Assembly (NCBI GenBank): GCA_964551335.1
Contig: CAZKCO010000031.1
Location: 1-64,000, forward strand
Direction: 5' to 3'
Length of the DNA: 64,000 nucleotides
Source: Tunicatimonas sp964551335
GTDB taxonomy: Bacteria; Bacteroidota; Bacteroidia; Cytophagales; Cyclobacteriaceae
Below are positions 42,118 through 50,696 of the stretch, in pieces; within the stretch, counting starts at the first letter, position 1; each line of letters begins with the position of its first letter. A program made the position numbers and the translations under genes. The notes beneath the pieces were generated by a model. That model searched no databases. It was given only the letters and a program-made list of their open reading frames with translations, and was not told where the DNA came from.

Positions 42118-43317
42118 TTCGTGTTCTACAATGGTTTGGCGAAGGGCGAGCGGATCGATGGTACCCTGCCGGCTGTAGATACGCTGGCCGCCCGGTTCCA
42201 CCAGAATGGTGTAGGGCAAGGCTCCTTCCCACTCGGGGTCAATGGCTTCAATGAGAGCATACTTATCGTCTTTAGCAAAGAGATAGTTCTTCATAGATGA
42301 GTTCTGCTTCTCCAGAAATTGCAGCACCTTTTCCTCTTGCTCGGGGCGGTCGGCACTGATAGAGATAAACTCAAACGGACGGTCGTCGTACATGCGATGC
42401 ATTACCACAAACTCGGGATACTCCAGCACGCAGGGGCCGCACCAGGTAGCCCATACGTTAATCAGCCGTAGCTTATCCGAGTCGTTCTTTAAAAGATCGG
42501 CAATACCGGCTTCGTCAATCATTTCCAGGTTTACCGGTAGTTCCTCCCACTCGGCGTACACTTTGTCTTTCCATTCGTCTTTCCAGGCCCACTTCACCGA
42601 GCAGCCGAAGGTTTTGGTTTTCGGATTCGCCACTTCCTCTCCGGCTAGTACGGCATCCAGAGCTGCCCGTACATCTTCAGCCTGGGCGGTACCCGGTTTT
42701 TCCGAATCATCTAATCGGCCTACGTACTGTAAAGTTCGTTCCTGATCAAACACAAACATGTGGGGAGTAGCTACCGGTCCGTATTGCAGGGATACGGCGT
42801 GGTCGTCGCCATCGTAGAGGTAAGGAAAATTGTATTCTTTATCCGCTGCCCTGATCTGCATATCCTCGTAGGTATCGCCCAAGTCGGAGTAACCTAGCTC
42901 ATCGTATAATAATGATATCGGACTATTCGGCGAGATGGCCACTAGCGCCACTCCTTTATCCTGGTAATCATTTACCAAATCTATAATGCGTTGCTCGTAG
43001 GCCTGGGCCGTAGGGCAATGGTTACAGGTAAACACAATCGCCAGCACCTCGGCATCATCAAAATCGGCCAGTTCGTAGTACTTACCGTCTACCCCCGGTA
43101 GCCGAAAGTCAGGAGCCTTGGCGCCAATCTCCAGGGTATTTACCTCCACCTCTTCCACCGGCTGAGGTGAAGCTTCAAAGGCTACGGATTGTACCGGAAT
43201 TTCAGGGTCCTCCTCAGTAGCTTCAGCAGCATTTTCTTGCTTCGACTGACAGGAGGCTACTACTAGCGATAGAATAATAATCAGGGTAAACGTAGAGGAG
43301 ATCAGGTATCGGTTCAT
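42097..43317 (-). CDS. lipoprotein with two thioredoxin-like domains (peroxiredoxin/TlpA type)
   Basis: A 406-residue lipoprotein. The signal ends in lipobox VVASC, reading from MNRYLISSTF at 43317 rather than a longer frame from 43425. The first domain (about 60-230) is AhpC/TSA-like with FTCNHCP in place of a CxxC. The second (about 260-406) is TlpA-like with the redox motif WATWCGPC. Such proteins act as periplasmic thiol reductants or in cytochrome c maturation. Pairing a CNHC domain and a CGPC domain in one chain suggests internal electron transfer, which is inference. It stands alone in its strand block. Confidence 0.85.
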   Translation of the reverse strand: MNRYLISSTFTLIIILSLVVASCQSKQENAAEATEEDPEIPVQSVAFEASPQPVEEVEVNTLEIGAKAPDFRLPGVDGKYYELADFDDAEVLAIVFTCNHCPTAQAYEQRIIDLVNDYQDKGVALVAISPNSPISLLYDELGYSDLGDTYEDMQIRAADKEYNFPYLYDGDDHAVSLQYGPVATPHMFVFDQERTLQYVGRLDDSEKPGTAQAEDVRAALDAVLAGEEVANPKTKTFGCSVKWAWKDEWKDKVYAEWEELPVNLEMIDEAGIADLLKNDSDKLRLINVWATWCGPCVLEYPEFVVMHRMYDDRPFEFISISADRPEQEEKVLQFLEKQNSSMKNYLFAKDDKYALIEAIDPEWEGALPYTILVEPGGQRIYSRQGTIDPLALRQTIVEHELMGRYY

Positions 43318-43478
43318 AGGTAATATCAAATTGGTTGCAGTGAAGGTAAAAAGATAGTACTTCGGATTATCGAAAGCAAATAAGTAATCCGCTACTGACA
43401 ACAGTAGAGTTGAATATTTAGTCAAAATCGACAGCTATTATGCCACAATGACATTAATTCTTCATGATATTTCTCATA

Positions 43479-43497
43479 TGCAGCCATAATGGCAGCA
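43479..43497. promoter_or_regulatory. palindrome upstream of the Hsp20 gene
   Basis: TGCAGCCATAATGGCAGCA reads the same on both strands apart from the centre and one pair per arm (core GCCAT-A-ATGGC, 43483-43493). It lies about 90 bp before the Hsp20 start and could be an operator for heat-shock control. No match to a named operator is claimed. Confidence 0.35.
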
Positions 43498-43584
43498 AAA
43501 AAGGGCCTTTTCTAGCATTGGTACTCAGTTTGATAATTAGTAAGCGTAACCAAAAAAATTAATTAACTCAAACATATAACTATT

Positions 43585-44019
43585 ATGAAACTGATACGCT
43601 ATAACACCCCATTTCCCCGGTTCTTTGATGACTTTGTAACTAAAGAATTGGACCAGTTATTTGACACCGGTGGATTCCAAGGCCGTCGTCTGCCCGCCAC
43701 CAACGTGAAGGAAACTGAAGATCACTTTGCTCTAGAAATGGCAGTACCCGGTTTTGCTAAGGAAGACTTTAACGTGCAGTTAGACCAGGATGTACTGACT
43801 GTTTCGGTAGAGAAAGAAGATAATCAGGAAGAGAAGAGTGATGAGTTTGTGAAACGGGAGTTCCGTTACCACAACTTTAGCCGTAGCTTCCGCCTGCCGG
43901 AGAATGCAGTAGACGGTGACAAGATCGCCGCTAAATACGACAACGGTATCTTAACACTGACCCTGCCCAAGCGGGAAGAAGTGAAGCCTAAGCCCGCTCG
44001 CACGATCGAGATTGGCTAA
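43585..44019 (+). CDS. small heat-shock protein (Hsp20 / alpha-crystallin family)
   Basis: A 144-residue small heat-shock chaperone. A short N-terminal arm is followed by an alpha-crystallin domain (about 35-135), with LEMAVPGFAKEDFNVQLDQDVLTVSVEKE, the RxFxxxFxLPE-like FSRSFRLPENAVDGDKIAAKYDNGILTLTLPK, and the short IEIG end that corresponds to the IxI tail. It binds unfolding proteins without ATP. It has its own terminator. CbpA follows 130 bp downstream on the same strand. Confidence 0.95.
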   Translation: MKLIRYNTPFPRFFDDFVTKELDQLFDTGGFQGRRLPATNVKETEDHFALEMAVPGFAKEDFNVQLDQDVLTVSVEKEDNQEEKSDEFVKREFRYHNFSRSFRLPENAVDGDKIAAKYDNGILTLTLPKREEVKPKPARTIEIG

Positions 44020-44041
44020 GCAGATGGAGCTAGTAGATGAA

Positions 44042-44070
44042 AGAGGCGGGCACTGACCCGCCTTTTTTTT
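44042..44070 (+). terminator. intrinsic terminator of the Hsp20 gene
   Basis: Arms AGGCGGG (44044-44050) and CCCGCCT (44057-44063) around a 6-nt loop, then a run of T to 44070. Confidence 0.9.
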
Positions 44071-44149
44071 GCCTCAACCAAATCCACCTTTTTTTCGTGA
44101 TAATTAGCACGCGCGAGCTTGGCTCAACGCGGCAGAAACTGAACGACAT

Positions 44150-45100
44150 ATGGAATACAAAGACTACTATAAAGTGCTGGGGGTGAGCAAAACGGCTTCG
44201 CAGGATGAGATCAAGAAGAAGTACCGCAAGCTGGCTGTAAAGTACCACCCCGACAAAAATAAAGGCGATAAAGCCAAAGAGGAAAAGTTTAAAGAAATTA
44301 CCGAGGCTTACGAAGTATTGAAAGACCCGGAGAAGCGCAAGCAGTACGACGAACTGGGGGAGAACTGGAAGTACTACCAGCAGCAGGGTGCTAACGGTGG
44401 CTACCGGGGCGGCAGTCCGTTCGGAGGACGAGGTGGTAGAACCACCCAATTTGACGGTGATTTTTCGGACCTCTTCGGCGACGGCGGCGGATTTTCCGAC
44501 TTTTTTGAAAGCTTTTTTGGCGGAGGTGCAACTGCCGGACGTACCCGGGCCGGAGGTGCGGGAGCTATGAGAGGAGTGGATATTCAGGCGAGCGTTTCTA
44601 TCTCGCTGGAAGATGCCTACGAAGGCGGTACCCGACTGATCAACCTGAATGGTACCCGGCTACGTCTAAAACTGAAACCTGGTATTGAAAACGGACAAAC
44701 CCTGAAAATTAAAGGGAAGGGCCAGCCCAGCATCCACGGTGGACCAGCCGGCGATCTGTACCTGACGGTAGAAGTTAACAAACACCCTCGTTTTGAACGC
44801 AAAGGCAACGACTTGCATGTCACCCAACCGGTAGATATGTACACGGCTACCCTGGGAGGCAAAGTAGGTATTAAAACCATGAAAGGAACCACGGTGAACG
44901 TCACCATTCCTGAGGGTACCGACAGTGGTAAGACCCTAAGGTTAAAAGGTTTGGGCATGCCCAACTACGATAAGCCCGGCCAAGCCGGTAACCTGTTTGT
45001 GCAAGTAAAAATCGTAACTCCCAAAAACCTATCGGCTGAAGAAGAGAAACTGCTTAAAAAGCTTCAGGCGATGCGCAGCGGTTCCTTTAGCTACGCCTAG
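44150..45100 (+). CDS. cbpA: DnaJ-class co-chaperone CbpA
   Basis: A 316-residue Hsp40. A J domain (1-70: YKDYYKVLGVSKTASQDEIKKKYRKLAVKYHPDKNKGD with the HPD motif) is followed by a glycine-rich linker (about 75-145) and the C-terminal peptide-binding domains (RGVDIQASVSISLEDAYEGGTRLINL, GDLYLTVEVNKHPRFERKGNDL). There is no zinc-finger, so this is the CbpA type rather than DnaJ. It stimulates DnaK and can bind curved DNA. It follows the Hsp20 gene, a common chaperone pairing. It ends 6 bp before the convergent DUF3500 gene. Confidence 0.94.
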   Translation: MEYKDYYKVLGVSKTASQDEIKKKYRKLAVKYHPDKNKGDKAKEEKFKEITEAYEVLKDPEKRKQYDELGENWKYYQQQGANGGYRGGSPFGGRGGRTTQFDGDFSDLFGDGGGFSDFFESFFGGGATAGRTRAGGAGAMRGVDIQASVSISLEDAYEGGTRLINLNGTRLRLKLKPGIENGQTLKIKGKGQPSIHGGPAGDLYLTVEVNKHPRFERKGNDLHVTQPVDMYTATLGGKVGIKTMKGTTVNVTIPEGTDSGKTLRLKGLGMPNYDKPGQAGNLFVQVKIVTPKNLSAEEEKLLKKLQAMRSGSFSYA

Positions 45101-45106
45101 TAGCCA

Positions 45107-46333
45107 CTACTTGTGCGGGTGTTGCTCATAATGCTGGCGCAGTAAATCTTTTCCGTAATCATTGCCGTTTGGGGTACGCACTACGGCGTGGATATGCTGA
45201 GGGTGAGGGTCAGTGCCGTACAACTGCCGCGTAGCCACCGGTTTTTGATGATCAAACTCTATAAGTAGTACCGGGCTATGAATCCGGTAGTAGTACACCG
45301 AATTTTCTTGACTGCCACCAATCCAGGCAAACCAGGTATCATCGAGATGCTGAGCAACCTCATCCATTTTTATTTGGGCATGTCCCTCATCCAGGTTATT
45401 GATATAGAGTTGGATTAGTGAAATTAGCTGATCCTTCTGTTCCGAGGAGAAAGAAGATACCGGTACCCCGGCGTAGTCCAGCACCACATTGTCTTTAAAA
45501 GCTTCAGTGAGGTTGTCATTGCCATCTTTGGACACCCGGATAACGGCTTTACGCTTTTGGGTATCATCCAGCGATTGAAGCAATTTTAGTCCGGCATTCT
45601 GTTCATCCTGCAAAATAGAAATTCCCTCATATTTTCCGGTCTCGGCAATCACCGGTTCTGACCCGACAAAAAATGGACTCATTACTACCTGATCTCCCAG
45701 AACGAAGTAATTAATGATCAGGTGATGACCATCAATTTGCCAGCCCCAGGGTTCTGTAGCAGACGGCTCTCCCATCACGGTAATCCAATACAGCCACTCC
45801 CCGTACTCTTCAAAATTGTTGTTGATCTCTCCCAATGTATGGTTGAGTTTCATGATATCTTTACTCAGTTGTAAACCTTTAGCACTTAAGGAGGCATCCA
45901 TCAGCGCAAAAGAGGCCTGACGCTGCCCCTCCGACATTTCCTCGAAACTCACCCCCTGCCGGATGTAGAAGTGCTGGTTCATCCACTTTCGCCACTCATC
46001 GTCGTCAACCGCAAAACTGGCTTCTTCTCGCTGTTTTTCGTCCAATGCTTGCAGAAAAGCCGTAGCTGCTTCTTGCACCGGTTTGGTACTCACTCCGGTA
46101 GAACGGATCTCAAATAGTCCTTTCTGTACTCCCCCATCGGTGGTGATACCCACAAAGGGTGCGGCTAATCCTTTTTTCTCATTTTCGGCGGACATTTGTT
46201 TAAATCGCTCGAAGCGTTCCTGATCGGTGACTTGTGCAAAAAGTGGTAGGGTGATAGTGAGCAGAAGTAATCCGGTTAAACTAAAGCTCGCCAGTACGGT
46301 AAGCCCAGAGCTGGTAGTCGGTTGCTTTTTCAT
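45107..46333 (-). CDS. DUF3500-domain exported protein
   Basis: A 408-residue exported protein (signal through LLLLTITLPLFAQ). The mature part matches DUF3500 as recalled: FVGITTDGGVQKGLFEIRSTGVST, WQIDGHHLIINYFVLGDQVVMSPFFVGSEP, and a C-terminal HPQHIHAVVRTPNGNDYGKDLLRQHY rich in histidine. DUF3500 proteins have no established function. The histidine clusters suggest metal binding. It is 6 bp downstream of the dienelactone hydrolase-like gene, on the same strand. Confidence 0.85.
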   Translation of the reverse strand: MKKQPTTSSGLTVLASFSLTGLLLLTITLPLFAQVTDQERFERFKQMSAENEKKGLAAPFVGITTDGGVQKGLFEIRSTGVSTKPVQEAATAFLQALDEKQREEASFAVDDDEWRKWMNQHFYIRQGVSFEEMSEGQRQASFALMDASLSAKGLQLSKDIMKLNHTLGEINNNFEEYGEWLYWITVMGEPSATEPWGWQIDGHHLIINYFVLGDQVVMSPFFVGSEPVIAETGKYEGISILQDEQNAGLKLLQSLDDTQKRKAVIRVSKDGNDNLTEAFKDNVVLDYAGVPVSSFSSEQKDQLISLIQLYINNLDEGHAQIKMDEVAQHLDDTWFAWIGGSQENSVYYYRIHSPVLLIEFDHQKPVATRQLYGTDPHPQHIHAVVRTPNGNDYGKDLLRQHYEQHPHK

Positions 46334-46339
46334 TTTGCC

Positions 46340-47230
46340 TTAGGATTTTAGTTTTTCGTTGAAGAACTCAATCGTTCTTTCCCAGGCTAGTTTAGCCGCT
46401 TCGGGATCGTAGCGGGGAGTGGTATCGTTATGAAAGCCGTGGTTTGCATCTTCGTACATATAGGCTTGGTATTCCTTATCGTTTTCCTTTAAAGCTTTCT
46501 CGTACTCCGGCCAACCCTCGTTTACTCGCTTATCAAGCTCCCCAAAGTGAAGCAATAACGGAGCCTGAATCTGAGGCACCATATCCGAGGATGGTTGCCC
46601 CCCGTAAAAGGGAACAGCTGCGTCCAGTTCCGGTATGCGTACCGCCATCATATTAGAAATCCAGCCTCCAAAGCAAAAACCTACTACACCTACCTTTCCG
46701 GTGCAGTCGGGGTGCTCGTTCAGGTAATCATGGGCAGCGATAAAGTCTTCCAGCATTTCGTCCCGGTCACGCTGTCTTTGCAATTCTCTTCCTTCGTCAT
46801 CCGTACCCGGATAGCCGCCCAGCGGGGTTAGTGCATCGGGAGCCAAGGAGATAAATCCGGCCAAGGCCGCCCGGCGGGCTACGTCTTCAATGTGAGGGTT
46901 TAAGCCCCGGTTTTCGTGCACCACCACGATTCCCGGAAGTTTCCCACTGGCATCGGCTGGTTTGGAAAGTAACCCCTTAATGGCTCCACCCCCTTTGGGC
47001 GACTCGTACTCAATAAACTCAGACTTGAGTCGGGGGTCGTCCTGCCTTACCTGAATCTTATTCTGGTAGTCGGGCATAATGAAACTAAGCAGTGAAGTAA
47101 CGGTGATTCCTCCTACGGCGTACTTGGATAGCCGGTCCAGAAACTGTCGGCGCTCCAGGCGGTTGTGGGCGTAATCATCGTAGAGGTCAAATACCTCTTG
47201 GCTAATGTCTTCTTTTCTGATTTCTTGCAT
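46340..47230 (-). CDS. dienelactone hydrolase family protein with Tat-like leader
   Basis: A 296-residue alpha/beta hydrolase of the dienelactone hydrolase group. It has a cysteine nucleophile elbow GFCFGG, an early oxyanion-loop VVVHENRGLNPHI, and a late His in ANHGFH. The N terminus carries ERRQFLDRLSKYAVGGITVTSLLSFIM, a twin-arginine-type signal or anchor, so the enzyme probably acts in the periplasm. The substrate is unknown. The DUF3500 gene follows 6 bp downstream. Confidence 0.88.
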   Translation of the reverse strand: MQEIRKEDISQEVFDLYDDYAHNRLERRQFLDRLSKYAVGGITVTSLLSFIMPDYQNKIQVRQDDPRLKSEFIEYESPKGGGAIKGLLSKPADASGKLPGIVVVHENRGLNPHIEDVARRAALAGFISLAPDALTPLGGYPGTDDEGRELQRQRDRDEMLEDFIAAHDYLNEHPDCTGKVGVVGFCFGGWISNMMAVRIPELDAAVPFYGGQPSSDMVPQIQAPLLLHFGELDKRVNEGWPEYEKALKENDKEYQAYMYEDANHGFHNDTTPRYDPEAAKLAWERTIEFFNEKLKS

Positions 47231-47285
47231 CTTGTATTTTAGTTAGGTTGGTGAAAGGGTCAATGATAGTTGATCAAAAAAAAGC

Positions 47286-48608
47286 TCAACTTCCCTGTTT
47301 GCGCTGCGCGGCTAACCACTCCATAATGGTGGTGGGCTGTCCGTCCAGTGTTACCAGCGAGCCGTCGACGTCTCGTCGGCACTCATTGGCGTGGCAATAG
47401 ATCCACGACCAGTGTCCGGGGTAATGAAAATCCTCTCCGCCATAAAAACCAGTAATATCTACTACGTGATCGTACAAAGAAAGATAGACATTTTCAGCAC
47501 CAGCCGCTTTTAATCGCTCGTAAACCGGAATTACTGTATTCTTGGCTACCGTGGTAGAATCGTCCTTCGAGTGAACGAACCACATTGGTATATCTTTAAT
47601 ACTCGCAATCTGCTCATCGGTAATGTACTCCGAATGGTAGGCTAGCGCACTGGGGAAAGCAGCCGCGAAGTAATCTGGGTGCTCCAAAAGAAGTTTTAAA
47701 GTCATATAGCCTCCGTTAGAGCAGCCCCCAATGTATATTCGGTCCTGATCAATATTCGGATTAGCCTCCACGTATTCCTTTATCAGCGCCATCAGGGCTT
47801 CGTTATAAATATCGTTCGTATTACCACGTGTGCTATTTCCTTGACCAGCATCCATCCAACGGGTAGGAGTTTGAGGCACCAATACATAAGCACCGCCAAA
47901 AAGGGCTTGAATCTCATCGGAAGCATAGTTGGCTGCCCGATTAGCAATCAGCGGAATGGATGGGTCCGTACCTCCTTCTCCCCCACCGTGAAGCCAGATT
48001 AATAGGGGCGATTTTTGGTTGTTGGTTTCCGGTACGTAGGAAGCATAAGACATAGTCGGCATGTCTTGAAAGTTGAACTTTCCGCTCAAATCAAAACGAT
48101 CAATGAGTGGTAGGATACGATTTGCTTCCTCATTCCAGGTTTGGTTAGTGGAAGTCTTAGTAATAGTCAGGTTATAATCCAGCCAGTTATTCCCACTGCA
48201 ACGGTCGTTGCGACTATACTGGATAGGAGAACTTAGCGGCAGATTCGGGGCTACTTCCAGCACCAGTGTCACGTGTTTACCTCCGGCAGTCACATTACCC
48301 TCCTCGTCTGAGGCGTAAGCGTACACCACCCGCCGCTTACCCGATGCCTGATTAGCCGGTAGATCAGCACACTCTGTCTTCCTTTCTACCAAGACTTCAT
48401 AATCCTGGTAGTTGGGAGAAGAAACTTTCTCGCCCATGGGAAGGACGACTTTATTGACGGCGGGTCCCCAATCAAAGCCTTCAATAATTACTGTGTATTC
48501 CGGGCTAGCTAGCGGGGATTTAGCAATTTCAGCATCACTGAAAGCGTGAAGTTCAGAGCAGAAGTAGCTTCCGAGCAGCATAAGTGCAATAAAAAGTTGT
48601 TTCATCAT
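47286..48608 (-). CDS. secreted PHB-depolymerase/prolyl-oligopeptidase-like esterase
   Basis: A 440-residue exported protein. The signal is LFIALMLLGSYFCSELHAF. Residues about 30-140 form a beta domain, and from about 180 an alpha/beta hydrolase runs with LLIWLHGGGEGG, nucleophile elbow GGCSNGGYM (Ser in CSN), a probable acid in WFVHSKDDS and His near FHYPGHWSWIY. The 48608 ATG was chosen over a longer frame from 48677, which would overlap the response regulator. It likely cleaves esters or peptides outside the cell. It lies just downstream of the two-component genes. Confidence 0.8.
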   Translation of the reverse strand: MMKQLFIALMLLGSYFCSELHAFSDAEIAKSPLASPEYTVIIEGFDWGPAVNKVVLPMGEKVSSPNYQDYEVLVERKTECADLPANQASGKRRVVYAYASDEEGNVTAGGKHVTLVLEVAPNLPLSSPIQYSRNDRCSGNNWLDYNLTITKTSTNQTWNEEANRILPLIDRFDLSGKFNFQDMPTMSYASYVPETNNQKSPLLIWLHGGGEGGTDPSIPLIANRAANYASDEIQALFGGAYVLVPQTPTRWMDAGQGNSTRGNTNDIYNEALMALIKEYVEANPNIDQDRIYIGGCSNGGYMTLKLLLEHPDYFAAAFPSALAYHSEYITDEQIASIKDIPMWFVHSKDDSTTVAKNTVIPVYERLKAAGAENVYLSLYDHVVDITGFYGGEDFHYPGHWSWIYCHANECRRDVDGSLVTLDGQPTTIMEWLAAQRKQGS

Positions 48609-48630
48609 GCGGATTGTTGTTTTACTATTT

Positions 48631-49335
48631 TTAGGATAAAAATTTGGAAGTAAAGTTATCTTTAAACGCCCGGCCAATTGGTACTATAGTCTGGTCAGCC
48701 ATGTAAATCTGATTACCGACTACTTTCACAATGTTAGCTACATTCACAATATAGGATTTATGCACCCGGACAAACTGATCAGCGTCTAGTGTCTCCAGCC
48801 AGTTCCGGAGAGGTTCGGAAGAGAGCAGCTTCTTGCCCGAAGTAAAGAGCTCGGTATAATCCGCATCGGATTTGATGTAGTTTATGTCATCCACTGACAC
48901 TTTTATGTATTCATAACCTGATTTGATGAATATCTCTCGTTGGCCAGACGGTTGGTCGGGTGCTGAGGTCGCTCTTTGCTCAGAAGGGTTATGAGTAGGC
49001 ACTTTAGAAACTGCTTTTACAAAGCGTTGAAAGGAAAAAGGCTTGAGTAAGTAATCAACTACATTAAACTCGTAACTCTCCAGTGCATAATCCGAAAAAG
49101 CGGTAGTCAGGATGACCGGTGGCAGGTTCGGTACCGATTTTAACAAGTCAATACCGGAAATCTTGGGCAAATGAATATCCAGAAATATCAAGTCTACCTT
49201 CTCCGATTTCAGGTATTCCATAGCCTGGATAGCATCCGAAAAAGTAGCCCTTAGTTGCAACGACCCAACATCTTCAATAAACTTTTTTAGAATACGCTGA
49301 GCGGGGGGCTGATCTTCAATGATAATACAGTTCAT
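48631..49335 (-). CDS. LytTR-family response regulator
   Basis: A 234-residue two-component regulator. The receiver domain has IIIEDQP and the phospho-acceptor Asp53 in LIFLDIHLPKISG. The LytTR DNA-binding domain (about 135-234) has INYIKSDADYTELFTSGKKLLSSEPL and FVRVHKSYIVNVANIVKV. It binds DNA to control nearby envelope genes, probably including the outer-membrane receptor gene divergent to the kinase. Its start overlaps the kinase stop by 20 bp. Confidence 0.95.
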   Translation of the reverse strand: MNCIIIEDQPPAQRILKKFIEDVGSLQLRATFSDAIQAMEYLKSEKVDLIFLDIHLPKISGIDLLKSVPNLPPVILTTAFSDYALESYEFNVVDYLLKPFSFQRFVKAVSKVPTHNPSEQRATSAPDQPSGQREIFIKSGYEYIKVSVDDINYIKSDADYTELFTSGKKLLSSEPLRNWLETLDADQFVRVHKSYIVNVANIVKVVGNQIYMADQTIVPIGRAFKDNFTSKFLS

Positions 49336-50488
49336 GCCGGACTTTCTGGGTTAACTGCATGCTAAGGTATACTTCGTATTGATTCTCTTTCTCCTCTATA
49401 ATCAGTTTGTGGGCATTTGGATAGAGAAGCTGAAGGCGCTTTCTTACATTCTCCAGTCCTATGCCGTGGGCCAGGTTTTCGGTATTGGCCTCCGCGTGGA
49501 AGTTGTTTTTGCAGGTAAAGTTAAGTTCTCCCGCTTCCGAAAGCTCAATAGCAATATCAATCCGAATATGATCGGATTGCCCCGACTGACTGTGCTTAAA
49601 AGCGTTCTCGATAAATACAATCAGTATGAGAGGCGCAATCTGGTAGTCGGGTTGATTAACCTCCACCGAAAAGTTGACCTCTCCCCGTTCCTCAATCTGC
49701 ATTTCGTACAGTTGGGTGAAGTTTTCCAGTTGCTCCATTTCCTTAGTCAACGGGACGTATTTCTCCTTGCACTCGTACAGCATATAGCGTAATACTGAAC
49801 TTAATTTTAGAATGATCTCAGGGGTTTTGGGAGAGAATTCTATGGCGTAGGAATACAGGTTATTAAGGTTATTGAACAGAAAGTGAGGATTGATTTGGGA
49901 CCGTAGAAACTTTAGCTCACTTTCTTTGATCGTACTTTTCAGTAACTCCACTTCCTGCTGTTTTCGTAGGGCATCCCAGGCAAACTTAAAACCCGATAAT
50001 ACGGTAATCACGGGCAGTACACCCCACAAACTAAAGAAGACTCCCAGAAAGCGTTGCCCCCGGGTATCGGGAAAATATATTTGCTCGATGACAGCTTCTT
50101 CCAAAAATATCACCACTGCAATAACACCAATTGTCCAACCTACGAAGGGCAGTGGCTTATTGCGGTACAAAAAACGAGGTAACAGAAAATAATTAATAAT
50201 AAAGGCTGCCATCGCGTAGGTTAGGAAAAATACTACCTGATATGATTCTATCTGCGGATTTTGCCTATCGTAGGAGTAAAAGATAAACACAACGCCATGC
50301 AGTAATAACTGAAATAGAATTTCTTTATAGGGCAGTGATTGCGCAGCAGCCCGAATGGAGGTTACCGGCTGGGTGGATCCTCTAGCCGAGCCAGGGACAG
50401 ACTCTTGTCGGGCAGCACTTTCACTGCTTTGACTGTTCGACTCTGTTAGGTCCGGAACAATTCGTGAAACAAAACTTTTTGACGCCAT
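49316..50488 (-). CDS. LytS-type sensor histidine kinase
   Basis: A 390-residue membrane kinase. Four membrane helices lie in about 55-180 (for example EILFQLLLHGVVFIFYSY, VVFFLTYAMAAFIINYFLL). The His_kinase domain follows with QINPHFLFNNLNNLYSYAIE as the phospho-acceptor and an ATP-binding part with LIVFIENAFKHS and GIGLENVRKRL. It phosphorylates the downstream LytTR regulator. The ATG at 50488 is preferred to the TTG at 50497, which lies inside a predicted promoter box. Divergent from the first outer-membrane receptor gene. Confidence 0.93.
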   Translation of the reverse strand: MASKSFVSRIVPDLTESNSQSSESAARQESVPGSARGSTQPVTSIRAAAQSLPYKEILFQLLLHGVVFIFYSYDRQNPQIESYQVVFFLTYAMAAFIINYFLLPRFLYRNKPLPFVGWTIGVIAVVIFLEEAVIEQIYFPDTRGQRFLGVFFSLWGVLPVITVLSGFKFAWDALRKQQEVELLKSTIKESELKFLRSQINPHFLFNNLNNLYSYAIEFSPKTPEIILKLSSVLRYMLYECKEKYVPLTKEMEQLENFTQLYEMQIEERGEVNFSVEVNQPDYQIAPLILIVFIENAFKHSQSGQSDHIRIDIAIELSEAGELNFTCKNNFHAEANTENLAHGIGLENVRKRLQLLYPNAHKLIIEEKENQYEVYLSMQLTQKVRHELYYH

Positions 50489-50494
50489 ATCTTC

Positions 50495-50502
50495 CAAAGA
50501 TA
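50495..50502 (-). promoter_or_regulatory. possible promoter -7 element of the kinase operon
   Basis: TATCTTTG (minus, 50502-50495) matches TAnnTTTG. A TTG lies 15 nt further upstream (50520-50518). The start codon follows after only 6 nt, so the mRNA would be nearly leaderless. Confidence 0.35.
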
Positions 50503-50696
50503 AGCAATCTGGTGGATCAAGATAGCCCTAGAAGACAAACTACATATTTATTACCCCCAACCGCAAAAACACCCAGGAGAACAACAATTGTACGGGTTAC
50601 CGGATAAGTTCAGTCGTTCACAGATTTTATTCCTACTAACCAGATTGTTCCCCGTACCTTGTACTAACAAGTCGCTGAACTCGATATTATATCATT

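Noticed and set aside
48609..48677. Longer start of the esterase gene at 48677
   Set aside because: The extension overlaps the response regulator and lies before a clear signal peptide that starts at 48608.
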